DNA of 64,000 bases from positions 372,001-436,000 of the forward strand of contig BCIG01000017.1 in assembly GCA_001599915.1 (NCBI GenBank), written 5' to 3'. Within the stretch, counting starts at the first letter, position 1; each line of letters starts with the position of its first letter. Under the pieces are notes generated by a model. The model saw only the letters and a program-made list of their open reading frames with translations, was not told the origin of the DNA and searched no databases. A program made the translations under genes and the position numbers. The DNA comes from Symbiotaphrina buchneri (lineage: Eukaryota > Ascomycota > Symbiotaphrinales > Symbiotaphrinaceae). Shown piece after piece: positions 47,756 to 58,997 of this stretch.

Positions 47756-48562
47756 AATGACACTCAAAACTTGAGGATTACAGTGGCAGGGGCAGCATCG
47801 CCGTTGAGCAGTTGAGCAGTTGATCTTGATGGCCAAAGCCTCCATCATTCTTGTAGCGGGTCAACGGGAACGCCGGCGATATGTTCGTTCGATCATGCAT
47901 GCGATTGTTAGTATGTCTGGTTTGTAAAACCGGTTGCCATCTTGATCTGAATTGATCATCTCTTTCCCGAGATCTATCGATTTATTGATCTATTCTTCCT
48001 CCTGGAGATTGTCAACCTGCTCCGCGATATCTCATAGATGCTCCAGACAGAGATCAAAAGTAGATTAATTACTGCAGGTCACTTGTGCTCAGGCGATCAT
48101 CATAATTGTGTACGACCTGTTGCAGGGCTACTTCCCAGGCATCCATCATCGACATCCCGTCCAAGTCACCGTTCCCGCCCCCACAAGCTTACCCCTAGTC
48201 TTTAACTCCGGAAGCGCCGGGTATCCAACCCCTCCAAATCACCACATTTAGAATACCCTACTTCGGCACATCAGTAGCGATATAATAAATGCAAATGCTG
48301 CTTTGCTCATTGTCATCTAGCATCTCTATTGAACAGGATCTATAATATGTCGAAACGACCCGCCTTCTATTCCGGAAGATGTCGGGAAAAACAGCGAAAG
48401 CGAAATTCTATGCTTTTTCCTGTATTGCACGTCATAAGACGGCGACTTCTCGGACGAAACCATGGATTAGGGTTGACGCCTCCACGCTGAGATTAATGTA
48501 GCAAAAGAAAAGCGGGAGAGCTGAGAGCGATCTGATCCGTTGGCGAGGTTCCGAACTGGAGT

Positions 48563-50099
48563 TCACTCGCTGTCGCTCTCGACTCCGAAGACAACAGTCT
48601 TGCGAGCTGATTTGACATTGGGGTCAGCCAGCTTTTGTGGTGCCGCACCCAAGCCATTGGCGTTTCTGAAGAAAAGAACCCCCTTGCCCTCGCCTTCTGC
48701 CGCCTCGCTGGGTTCAACCCATTGACACATCCTCGCACTTCTCCAAAGGCTTCTCAAGAAGCCAAGGGAGCCCCCCTCAACGTCCGACCGATAGTGTTTG
48801 CCAATCACCGGCTTGATGGCTTCCGAAGCCTCATCGGCATGATAGAAAGGAATCAAAGACACGAAATGATGAAGAACGTGCGTCTCGATGATTCCATGGA
48901 ACAAATGGCGGCCAATGAATCCAAATTCACGGTCGATGGTAGCGGCGGCTCCGCGAGCGAAGGTCCAGGTGTGGGATTCGTAATGGGGCAGCGAGGGATC
49001 AGTGTGTTGGAGGAAGGTGATAGCCACTGCTCATGTTAGAGTCCGATCCCAGTATGACAAAGAGAGCATTGTACTTACCAAGCCAGTGGTTGACCCACAG
49101 ATAGGGGATGAAGTACCAGACGAACAGATTCGTCCATCCGAATCTAGTGCCCACCACGGATAAGGCAGCGAGGGTGAGACCGATACCGATGTCACTCAAC
49201 ACGATGAGCTTCGCATCCTTGGCCTCGTACAATGGACTGGCTGGATTGAAGTGATTGACACCATCGGTCCATCCGTTCTTCTTTCCCTTCCCTCTGCCTT
49301 CGCTCTGGCGCTCGTGGAAATTGTGGCCAGTCACATTTGAGAGGAGATATGCCGGCCAACCACCAAGCTGTTGACGAAGCAGGTGATACACGGTGACAAT
49401 GGGCGTCTCTTCGGCGATTTCACTCAACTCATGAGCGAGGCGCCCGAAATACGAGAAGTATGTCTCACGCTTCGGAGGGACAAACACCATGTCACGCTCA
49501 ATGTGACCAGTGGCTTTGTGGTGTTTGCCATGGGAGATTTTCCACGAGAAGTAGGGCACCAGAAGAAGCGAATGACAGATCCAACCCACAGTATCGTTCA
49601 ACACTTTAGAAGGCGAGAAAGATTGATGGCCGCATTCGTGGGCCAGAACCCAAAGGCCGGTGCCAAAGAGACCTTGCATGAACGTATAGAGGGTCCAGAG
49701 GACGAAACGAGCCGGCAGATATGGCACTGTTTCTGGCGTCACATAATGATGGAAGATGTAGAAGGTCGTTGCCAACAAGCCCATATCTCTGGCAACGTAT
49801 GCCAAACCGCGTGCACCGGACCGCACGAAACAATGCGGCGGAATTGCATCACGAATTTGCTTGATGGTAAAGTCTGGGATCTCGAATTCGTTTCCATAGG
49901 TATCAAGAAGTTTGCCGCGGCTGCTTTTAGCGTCCAGTTCCGCACCAGAGCTGAACGACGACAAGGAGGTCGAGGATGCTGATTGTGCAGGAGAGTCAAC
50001 AGGAGAGACTGTGACAGAGTTTGCTGAAGACGAAGGCACCGAGTCCGTCGTGATGGTCCTCAGCAGGACACGATTGGGGGGCAAAGCCGTGGTCGACAT
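48563..50099 (-). CDS. Delta-12 fatty acid desaturase (oleate to linoleate)
   Basis: Two exons, 50099-49079 and 49026-48563, give 494 residues. The intron has a GTAAGT donor; splicing joins VNHWL to VAITFLQHTD. The membrane desaturase domain has the three histidine boxes: HECGHQ at 154-159, HGKHH at 190-194 and HVLHH at 390-394, which hold the di-iron centre. TM pairs flank them (for example LLATTFYIFHHYV and IGIGLTLAALSVVG). The N terminus is Ser-rich and cytosolic. The ER enzyme inserts a delta-12 double bond into oleoyl phospholipid, like OdeA of Aspergillus. Fungal delta-12 and omega-3 desaturases look alike; the spliced length and box spacing favour delta-12, but bifunctional activity cannot be excluded. 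The C-terminal tail (KTVVFGVESDSE) is soluble. Confidence 0.93.
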
Positions 50100-51223
50100 G
50101 TTTGTTGAGGCTTGGTATCGATTCGCTGGCCAAGGGGTTACGGTTCAAGGAGACGTCGGTGGATGCTCTGTCTCAAGTTCGAATCAATTGACGAACGAAA
50201 CGATGGTGGGGCCTTTTGAAAGGGCGGGTTGTGATGTCTAGAGGAGCTTGAAATCTGGATGCACCCCAATGGTCGTGGGATAGTGATTTCTGTTGGGGAG
50301 GGGCCGTAGGTAGCGGGGAGGCTGAGGGGATAGACAGTGAAGACAGGAACCAGCAAAAGAAGCCCGCAGACAAACGAGTATGCCCGGTCTCTAGTACCAG
50401 ACGAGGGAGTGGCGGTCAGAAAATCCTCCTTGTCGAAGGAAAAGACAGCAGGAGGAGAAGCACCGAACGTGGAGGCGGCGAAGCTTTAAAGGCACCAGAG
50501 GGGCCTGGCGCTGAGACAGGCTAGGGCTGGTAAACAGTGCCGGCGCTGGTGTCAGAGGGCGAAAAGGCGACTAGGGAATTTGATCAGGAAAAAAAGGGAC
50601 AGTGGAGTGGCTACGGGAGAGTGGTGGGAAAGGCATTATTGGCCCTGTAGGCGAGGCGGTCTAAGAGTTTAAAAGACGCTCCCTTTAAGGGGCGTTTGCT
50701 ATCATGCAAAATGAATATATGATCTACAGTCCTATCATCGTCTCCTTGACCGAACCACCGTCCGAGAGGAAGACTACCTACCTTACCTTACCTTACCTAC
50801 GTGACAATCAATAAATGTATCATTCCAAGGCTGAAAGCAGGGCATGCCCTGACGTCAACAGGGGATAGTGGGCAGCTGCCGCAGACAAGGCCGTGATGGA
50901 ATGAGTGGTGGTCCGTGAAGGGTGGAGTGAAGGGCGAGGCAATGTTCTTTTGATTCTACGATTTTCACTATCATTATTCTTGCATGTGCAATTCACTCCT
51001 ATCCCTACGCACGAACGGATGATTAGCCAATTGCCCCTCTCGCGCATCGGATCTGGTGGCAGGGGACCCTCTGATTTGCTGGTGTCCCTGCATGAACAGA
51101 AAACAGGCCGAGGTGTCGTTGTGTCTGTCGTTGAATCTTAGGGTCCTCTCGGCTACATTTTGTTGGGACATCCTAACCACCGCGCTTGTGCTAGCTTCCG
51201 TTTTGCGGCTAATCCATTCCACA
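50100..51223. other. Promoter of the desaturase and intergenic DNA
   Basis: About 1.1 kb. Bases 50775-50803 hold a tandem ACCTTACCTTACCTTACC run. CT-rich DNA close to the desaturase start suits a leader. No gene was seen. Confidence 0.4.
50775..50803. repeat. Tandem CTTAC repeat
   Basis: Run of CTACCTTACCTTACCTTACC, the tandem form of the dispersed AAGGTA motif. Confidence 0.65.
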
Positions 51224-51386
51224 CCCATGCCCACGCCCACGCCCACGCCCACGCCCACCCCCACGCCCACGCCCACNNNNNNNNNNNNNNNNNNNNNNNN
51301 NNNNNNNNNNNNNNNNNNNNNNNNCCCACGCCCACGCCCACGCCCACGCCCACGCCCACGCCCACGCCCACGCCCACCCCCACCCC
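51224..51386. repeat. CCCACG hexamer microsatellite interrupted by a gap
   Basis: Near-perfect tandem CCCACG on both sides of 48 unknown bases; a few units read CCCACC or CCCATG. The true length is unknown because the gap falls inside the repeat. Open frames across it (Pro-Thr or Val-Gly repeats) are products of the repeat and not genes. Confidence 0.95.
51277..51324. other. Assembly gap (48 N)
   Basis: Run of 48 N inside the CCCACG repeat. The number may be an estimate rather than a measured size. Confidence 0.99.
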
Positions 51387-51758
51387 TGTGGCCCTGCAGC
51401 GACTGATTACCAAATCTCCTCCGCCTACAACGTCGAGGGAGCATGCTCTAAGAATACTCCACAAGACGATCTACAATTTCACCTGGACCTACACCGACGA
51501 TGATGACAATAATTGCCGAGTTTCGTATCAATAAATACATATGGCCCGAGGCCCCCTACTTCTTCTATATGGACATCAAACCGCCAAGATGCAAGCTCAA
51601 GATCGCTATCCGTAGATTTATAATATGTTCAGGTATTCTGATAACTGCCGATGATGGACCGGACGAAGCCTGTACGAGAGCATCTTCGCATTAGTGCCAG
51701 CCCGAGGATTCACGGTTGAGCAAGTATTGATCCAACCGCCGTGGCCATCTAGGCCTGG
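51387..51758. other. Intergenic, likely antiporter 3' UTR
   Basis: About 370 bases after the repeat. No gene was seen. Confidence 0.4.
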
Positions 51759-53784
51759 TCATTGTTGTCGCTCCGGCCCGGCGACATTGGGCGGAGCCGT
51801 ACTCTCGGATGCTTCGTCCCCTACGAATTTGATCGCTCGAGCACCGCGGGGTGTGGGTTCTGGTGATGACCTTCCATTCATGTTCGTCGGAGTAAAAGGG
51901 CGCGGACTGGCGTTGCGCGGACTGTTATGTTGCGATGTAGCCTTCGAAGACCTCCCACCAATAGGTCCCATTTCAATGGAGTGGCTTGACCCGCCACTGC
52001 CCACCACAGACCGACCGATGCGGAAGACGGCCCTCGGGGGAGTGGAATGTCCAGAATCTTGGCCATGGGCACGGCCAGACTGCCTATGTCGCAAGCGTTC
52101 CTCCCCATTGTGTACGCGCTCGGAGATGTGGAACGGTTCTTCCGGCTCCTCTGTCGTGTCAGTAAGCACATTCGATATGGTACGAGGCAGGTAGAAGCCT
52201 AGTTTCCCAAGAGGTATGCTAAGCCCATGCACGACCTTGGATCATGTCAGCCACCGGCAGCTTAACTTAACGGCTGGTGTTCACTTACTATACTGCAAAT
52301 GGCCAGAAACCAAATTACCACGGTCATCACTTCCGATAGGACCGCCGCATCTTCGCGCTGGACGCCGTCCACCGTGATATCTCTTAGAAACTCCAAGCTC
52401 AGGTATAGATAGAAGATGGCACTGACACCGATGGGACCGAAGAAGCCGACGAACAAGGCTTGGCGCTTTTCCTCAATCTGATGGATCTTCTTGTGCATGG
52501 CAAACACAACAGGTAGACGTCGGAAGAGAAGGATGAGTACGCCTAAAAAGACGAGTCGATATAGCGGGATAACATTGTTGCGCAAGAACATCTGCCAAGG
52601 GCATACAGCTCCGAACCACATGAATATTGACAGGTTAAGAAGCATATCGATTGTTGGCTGTAGTGAGTCGTCCAGAGTCTCAAGGCGAAACCAGTCACTG
52701 TCCCGATGTTAGACCCTCTTGCTATCGTTCGATGTGACACATACTCCCAAGTAAAGGCATTACCAGCAATGAAGCAGGCTAAAACATCGTCGCTTCCAAT
52801 CATCCCGCATGTACCAACGACGAAGAGCTGGATCGCCGTCGTGTTAATCAGATATATCTGAGGGCATAGCTGCCGAACTTACTGCCAGTGTCACTGCAAA
52901 CACAAGAAAGCTCTCCCTGTCGACATATTTCCTACTCGGGTCAGCGCACGCTGCAAACGTGATAGGTCAGAACAAGCTCGCTGACCGTTCTTCCGCATAG
53001 TGCAGGAGCTCTTTTGCCAGATACCCAACCAAGAACCCGTACACAACACTCAAGATTATGGTGTAGCCCCAGGTCTCACCAAACCAATACCCCATTGCTT
53101 TGGCTGCACCTCCGCTCTGGCCTGCTCCATGGAGACCCGTATATTTCATTATGTATAGTGCAAGAAATAAAAAGGGGTAACCCAGGCCATCGTTTGCTCC
53201 GGATTCCGCAATGATGATCTTTTGGAGGTCTTTTGGCACGTTCTTATCCGCGAATTTGCCTTTGACTATACTGTTGGAGAGGACAGGATCCGTCGGCGTC
53301 ACACAAGCTCCCACAGCTATGGCATGGAGAAAACTTATATTCGGCACCAGGCCCCAGATGAGCATGCTACTGCTAAGCCACATCCATGTCATGCCTGGAC
53401 CTAGTAAAAGCGTGAGGCTCTTCCATTCGGTCTTCAAGTACCTGCTGGGTAATTGAACACCTGCAATGACTAATTGGACACCCAGGACCAGTCTCGTGAA
53501 GTACAAGGTTATGGTAGCTAGATTTTCTTCGGAGCCAAGCGCATAATCCTCGGGTTTGATGAAATTTGCTGCATGGGGAGAGAATGCGACTCCTGCCAAG
53601 AGGGATATCACTGGTCGCGTCGTGTGAGTGACTTCCCGAAACTGGTGTATTCTGAGGTGTACATACAGGCCTCAGAGAGATAGAACTTCTCCTTGAACAG
53701 GTAGGAGACGAGACCGAATAATGTGATGAACCCTCCCAAGGTCGCACAGGCTATATTGAAATTAACAACTTGCAGCGTTGGCAT
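51759..53784 (-). CDS. Alkali-metal cation/H+ antiporter, Nha1/Sod2 family
   Basis: Six exons on the minus strand: 53784-53667, 53610-52986, 52931-52883, 52827-52745, 52697-52289 and 52235-51759, giving 586 residues with consistent phases. Donors include GTATGT, GTAAGT and GTCAGC. The protein begins with a membrane segment (VNFNIACATLGGFITLFGLVSYLF) and has about 12 TM helices. Typical Nha1 motifs are present: GVAFSPHAANF, GACVTPTDPVLSNSIVKGKFA, the ion-binding ESGANDGLGYPFLFLAL, FIAGNAFTW and a conserved stretch after the last helix, VVHGLSIPLGKLGF. These exchangers expel Na+, Li+ or K+ from the cytosol at the plasma membrane. The C-terminal cytosolic tail is short (about 140 residues) compared with budding yeast Nha1, which has over 500, so regulation may differ. 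Confidence 0.95.
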
Positions 53785-54435
53785 ACTGCCTGGCCTCGAC
53801 TGTGTCTCTTCTAGAAGTGTTGTCGTCTGATATACCGGCGAAAGCGCTCACCCTACCCCGGCAATCTCTCGAGGGACAGCGGCGGATCCACAACCCAGAT
53901 ACAGAATACACGTGGCAATGAATGTTATTGCCTCATATCGTATACACCGACACCCGATTAACGATCTGGTAATGGCGAGGGCCACCGTGTACTCGAAGCG
54001 CACAGGAACCGGTGACAGGGGGGGCTCTTTCTTGTGCAAGCAGGTTGATCGATGACGCTCGCCGATGGGGCGGGTCGAAAGCTGCTAGAAAGATCTTCTT
54101 ATAATTACGCCGTACCTTATTCAAGAGGACGCAGGGACATTAGAACCGGGACGGGTAGTGGGCAGAGAAGAACGAAGCTCAGGAAGGCCTTGCGGAGGCA
54201 GCGCCAAGGCCGTCGTCTACCGTAGTCCCGCTATCACCCGTCGTCATTATTGCGGACGTCGTTGACTCAAAAGTGCTCACTCTTTTTATGTTTCTTGTAA
54301 TTACCACAGCTAACACCGCTAAACTCAAAGGCTCTAAGCCAACGATCAATTCATTATTCGGCCAGACCGAGGACCAAACCGCTATCCCGAGAAGCATACA
54401 CAGTCAATCCACAGATTGCGACATCAACGTAAAAC
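53785..54435. other. Intergenic between minus-strand genes
   Basis: About 650 bases holding the antiporter promoter and the Mga2 3' end. No gene was seen. Confidence 0.4.
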
Positions 54436-57400
54436 TCATACAGCAGCTTCTACGAAGCGTTGTTGGAATGTGCTCCGCACCTGCCCAGCTAGTTGGACGG
54501 AGATACTCCAAATTTGTGGCACTCGAGCTTTTGCCATCATCGCCAAAACGAAAACCAAAAGGGGAATCTGTAGATCGTCAACGAAGCTGCACACATTGGA
54601 CTCTGGCGGAGAACTCACCCATAAGAGAAACAAACGTTGGTCATATTTGATGCGTTTCACCTTGTTTGCGTGCGCAATCCGCAGTTGTTCTTGCTGATGC
54701 TCGCTGAGCGGCTTCCGACCAAGACGAACGTCGACGCCTTCGAGAGCCACTACTTGTGACGAACCGGACGCTTGGGCGACGCCAGAACCCCGAACATGAT
54801 ACTCGTTGACCACGGCATCGGCCGCAGCCAACAGTATACCTGATTTCTCCCCGCACCCATCATTGGCACCGGGTTTTGGGTATATCTCATCGTAGGCTGG
54901 AGGTGGTGAGGATGATGGGCCGGAAAACAATTCCCACCAGCGATAGTCACTCTCCTTTCCACTATCTATTTCACCTCTGGCTGAACCAGGCCGATGAGGT
55001 ACCTTTTGTGCAAGCGAGCTGATACGGCGAACCATTGGATTGGGAAGATACGCCTGGTAGTCGGGGAGAGTAGGCATGGGTGGAAGAGTAGGCATCTGCA
55101 GGTTCGGTAGATTGAGATGCACCTGCTGTTGTAGACTGTGCAATTGTGCTGCCAACTGGGCTCGCCAAGCGGTCATCCCTGCTGCTGGGGACGGTAGATC
55201 ACCGAAGGGCGCACCAGTTATTCCCGCCGAAGCCGAAGCAGTGCTGGGGAGATCAATACGAGCGCTATTGCTCCTTGAAGAAGCTCGGAAGAGCTCATGT
55301 CTATGATCATCGAGATCATCCGAACACGCGTCACTGGGAGCATCCTCATCGAGCTCACTGTCTGCCAGAGGCACTGGACGTGAAGCAGCTGGAGCAGGCG
55401 CCGAATCACCCCACAAAGAAGAGAAGGATGCCACACTGCTAGTCCTGCTCCTTGAACGAGCAGAGCCCATGCTTCTTCTCCGCGTCTCAAGGCCCACTTT
55501 TCTCGCCGCTTGCAGTACTTCTTCGGAAGATGCAAGATCAGCTGCCGTGTACCCATTGAGAGTGCGCATGCTGGGATCTGCCCCATTTAGAATAAGCCGA
55601 CGAACGATTTGCGCATGGCCATGCATAGCAGCAAAGTGGGCAGGAGTGAAGCCATTCTTATCCCGCGGCTCTGGGTTCGCACCTCTGGCCAGAAGTGCAG
55701 CCACGAAACGATTGAAGCCAAGGCTGGAAGCAAGGTGAAGCATGGTTTGTCCGTTAGGTCTCCGCAGATTGAGGCGTGGCTGATTTGGGCTGTCATCCAA
55801 GTCGATCAGATCTAGGCATCTTAATAATGTGCTCTCCTGATCCAAAGCCTGCAACATTTGTTCCCCGAAAGTAGATGCCTGTCTGGATTGTGAGCCAGTT
55901 GGCGGCGATGCCGAACCTTGAGGTGCCCATGAATTCGATCCGCTGCCGACGATGCGTCTCGCAATATCTCTGACGTCCTCCATCCGTCCAGTCATCTTGT
56001 GGCCCAATACCGACAAGGCCATCCTCAAAAGCTGTTGCTCGTCGTCGTCGATGTACTTAAAAACAACTTGAGGTTTGGCAACTGGGATGGACGGATATTG
56101 CATGTTCATCTGCTGTTGACGCTCATGCTTGAATGTGACAGGCACAGGACCCGCCTGCATTGATGGCGGCAGAAGACAGACCAATGAAGTGTCCCCCCAG
56201 TAGGTTGTTGTAGTCGCAAGAGTATCGCCGAACATGACTTCCAATCCTTGACAGAACCCGCTGCCTAAGCAAGTGACTTCTATTCCGCCGGCCTTCGGTC
56301 CCTCATTGGGAATTAACTTATGGATTGTTGGAGGCCGATGTGGATTGAGCGCAGTTGGGATACCATAAATAGAGTTAGCGACGGCCTGGGCCATCTGAGC
56401 ATGATTTTGTTGGAAGACCGAAGCATTAGCCATATGTGCCGCCGTAGGACTAGGGGCTCTGCTAGCATGACTGGAAACCGGAGCGGAGAACATCTGATGC
56501 AATGGTAGATTCTCTACACTGTGCGATCGCTGTACACCATTCATGTAGCCTTGGCCATCGCTGTTAGGTGTGGGAGGACCAGTATTGAAAGAAGGTCCCA
56601 GGAATCCATGACCTAAATAGGGCTGGTCCGGGACAGGAGTAAATGAACTCCCGCTGGTCGCGAATGGAGAAGGACCGATTGAGACGGCTGCGTTTGCGGG
56701 TGCGGAAGAGACTCCGTTTGGATTTGGTGCCTGCACGTCCTCCAATCTAGTCATCGCAAGTCCACTAGGAACTTTTGCAGAACCACTGGACTTTCTCTTC
56801 TTAGAGGGCTGAGCACCCAGTGCCGAGACAGAAGCTTGCCGAGACAATGTGCGGGGAGTGAGGGTCCCAGAGGTGTTCTGAGGGAGCTCCTGCGTCGGCA
56901 TAAACCCGGATTGTTGAAAGAACTGGGGATTGAAACTGTGTTGCAAAGCTTGCAGGTCTGTAGTCGAGTGGGAGAGCCTGAAAGGCTGCAATGCACCAGC
57001 GGGACCGTGGTTTTCAAAGGCATTCATAGCCTGGAATACACCAGCAGACGATAGCTGAGAGTCGTCCTGGAAAATACTCGACTGTCCAGCCACTGTTGAG
57101 AGAGGCGCATGGGTTTTGTGGTCGTCAGTAATCATGATAGATGATGAGATAGCTTGTGTGATCAAGCGACCTTCATGGTCTTTGATTGTGAAAATAACTC
57201 TGGAAAATACGGTTAGTTGCATTCACGACTTCAATAAGGGATCAAATACTTACTGAAATCCCAGCTTCTCATTTTGGTGGCGGCAATAGCACGCTATACG
57301 CATTGGGGCATCAATGTGCATTGTTCCTTCGGGAAGCGTAAGCTGCGGGGGTTGTTCAGCTTCTAAAATAGTCTCCTTATAAGGCTTCTGCCATTCCTTC

Positions 57401-58997
57401 ACTTCATGCGTGTTGAAGACAATGACTCTTCGATGCTCATCTTGATGCCAAGAGTCTTCTTCGTCAAGCTTCTTCACCTTCTTCCTTGCTGCGCGCTTCC
57501 TCTCACGCGTAATGCACCCAGCGCATATCTTCACCTCTCCTCCGTTCGATGGTTTGTCTTCATCGGCGTCTGTATCAACCTCAGTAGCAGAAGAGCGTCT
57601 AACCAATCCGTCCTTGTTGCCTGACTCGGGCCGGGCTGCACGAGCAAATGCTCTGCTCAGATTCTCTGGTGATCGCATGGCGCTCGTGCAGACCAGCATT
57701 GTTGACAATTCGAGGGTGTCGGGTGACCTCTGAGGAGGGGGTTTTGCCAGAAGCTTGGGCTTCGAGATCGTGTGAGCAGGCAAATGGAGTTTCGTGACGC
57801 CTTGTGGCAATGGATACAGAGACATCCTTATCGGAATCTGTGTTTCAACCCTCGACTTGAGTGGGGTCGGGTGGATTGTCAGGGTGGGTGCTATGATCTC
57901 ATTGGACAGAGAACGGGGGACCGAAAGCGGAGACGCAAGCCCGTTTGCCAGTGGAGAAGTATCTGTTCGGGACTTGCTCCTTCCCAAAGATAGTCCGGGC
58001 GTATCAGGGCCAAAGCCGGAAGACCATATAGAGTTAGGAGAGCCGTTCAACCTCGCCGAGCTTTGGAAGTCGCCACCTGCACTGGATGGCGATGATGGGT
58101 TAATAAAGGCGGCCGGAGAACCACCTCCACTGGTAGCCATGCCAGACATAGGAGACGCCTCGCGAGAAGCGTGAGCAAATTTTCCAGGTTTCAACGCGGT
58201 CTGGACATGTCAGAATAAGTAACTTTGACCGTAGGCTGCCTTATACTTACCAGGTTTACGTGCTGAAAAGTTCTTCGACTGACAGCAGCAGGGGAACGGT
58301 GTAGCATGTGATAAGCGTGATCTGGTGTCTCTCTCACGGATGCCACATGGGACTGAGTATCCAGGGGACTTGGACTACTGCCTGCGCTCTCAAAATCGAG
58401 ATAGGTCTCCATGGCGCTGTTACTGATGTCGAAATCGTTGCCAGTCATTGGATCCCCGAAAGACGCATAATCGGAACTCCCAAAATCAAGTCCGGGACCT
58501 TGTCCACCTATCATAAGATCGTCGGGTTTCCAATCTTGCATATCAGCATCTTCGGTCATTGTGCCGTCCAAGGCTGGTGGCACGGAAAGCGAGGAATTGG
58601 AGGACGATTTCCGCTTAAACCTCCTAGAGGAATCAGATGCAGAGTCCTGCGTAGAAGCCTCAGGCGAGATAGAAGACAATTTCGAAATTGCCCTGTAGTC
58701 GCCAGCAGACCTCTTGTTATTGTCTGACCTCACAGCTGCGTCCTTGCTAGGCGCTCCGTCCAATCCAGCGTGAGCAGGCCGTGACGGCACGGCGTTTATG
58801 CCACCTTCTGCAGGAAAAGAAAGCGTATTCTCGTCCAGAATACCGCTGTCACCAAATGAGTCTCCCTGCGCGATTGCAGAATTGAAGAATTCAAGGTCCG
58901 CGTCCCGCAAGCTCTCTCCTACCTCGGAATCGAGGATCAACGGGTCCCCTATGGTAGGAAGCGTCGAACTGGAGAAGAAATCCTCAGATGGACTCAT
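54436..58997 (-). CDS. Mga2/Spt23-type membrane-anchored transcription factor
   Basis: Four exons on the minus strand: 58997-58251, 58200-57254, 57199-54619 and 54567-54436, giving about 1468 residues. All but the third intron are needed for frame; the third (GTGAGT, 51 bases) is in frame and its removal forms a better membrane helix. The N terminus is acidic (SEDFFSSS) and low-complexity. A conserved region near 350-565 contains PIRMSLYPLPQGVTKLHLP and HMDAPMRIACYCRHQNEKLGFQ. An IPT/TIG domain lies near 860 (TIHKLIPNEGPKAGGIEVTCLGSGF), followed by two ankyrin repeats near 1050-1115 (NGQTMLHLASSLGF, NGFTPAHFAAMHGH). A single C-terminal TM helix follows (LFLLWIPLLVFVLAMMA). In yeast these ER proteins sense membrane saturation, are cut by Rsp5-proteasome action and activate the delta-9 desaturase OLE1. 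Confidence 0.95.

Larger units (their letters stand above)
43517..48562. other. 5-kb stretch upstream of veA without a recognisable gene
   Basis: The longest gene-poor stretch here. The first kilobase is likely the veA promoter and leader. Bases 44335-44650 and 47637-47755 hold GGTACC-type repeats. Frames such as 46603-47076 (minus) and 46861-47265 (plus) overlap each other, show no known motif and have no good splice context. The stretch may hold a non-coding transcript or a fast-evolving gene that I cannot see. Confidence 0.5.

Noticed and set aside
49371-49982. 203-codon plus-strand open frame over the desaturase
   Set aside because: Antisense to the histidine-box region of the desaturase; no motif of its own.
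50172-50195. GTTCGAATC resembling a tRNA B box
   Set aside because: No matching A box, acceptor stem or anticodon arm around it; it lies in the desaturase leader. A similar GGTTCGAACC at about 37320 also lacks a tRNA fold.
51056-51534. Open frames with Pro-Thr, His-Ala or Val-Gly repeats through the N gap
   Set aside because: They are produced by the CCCACG hexamer and unknown bases, not by a gene.
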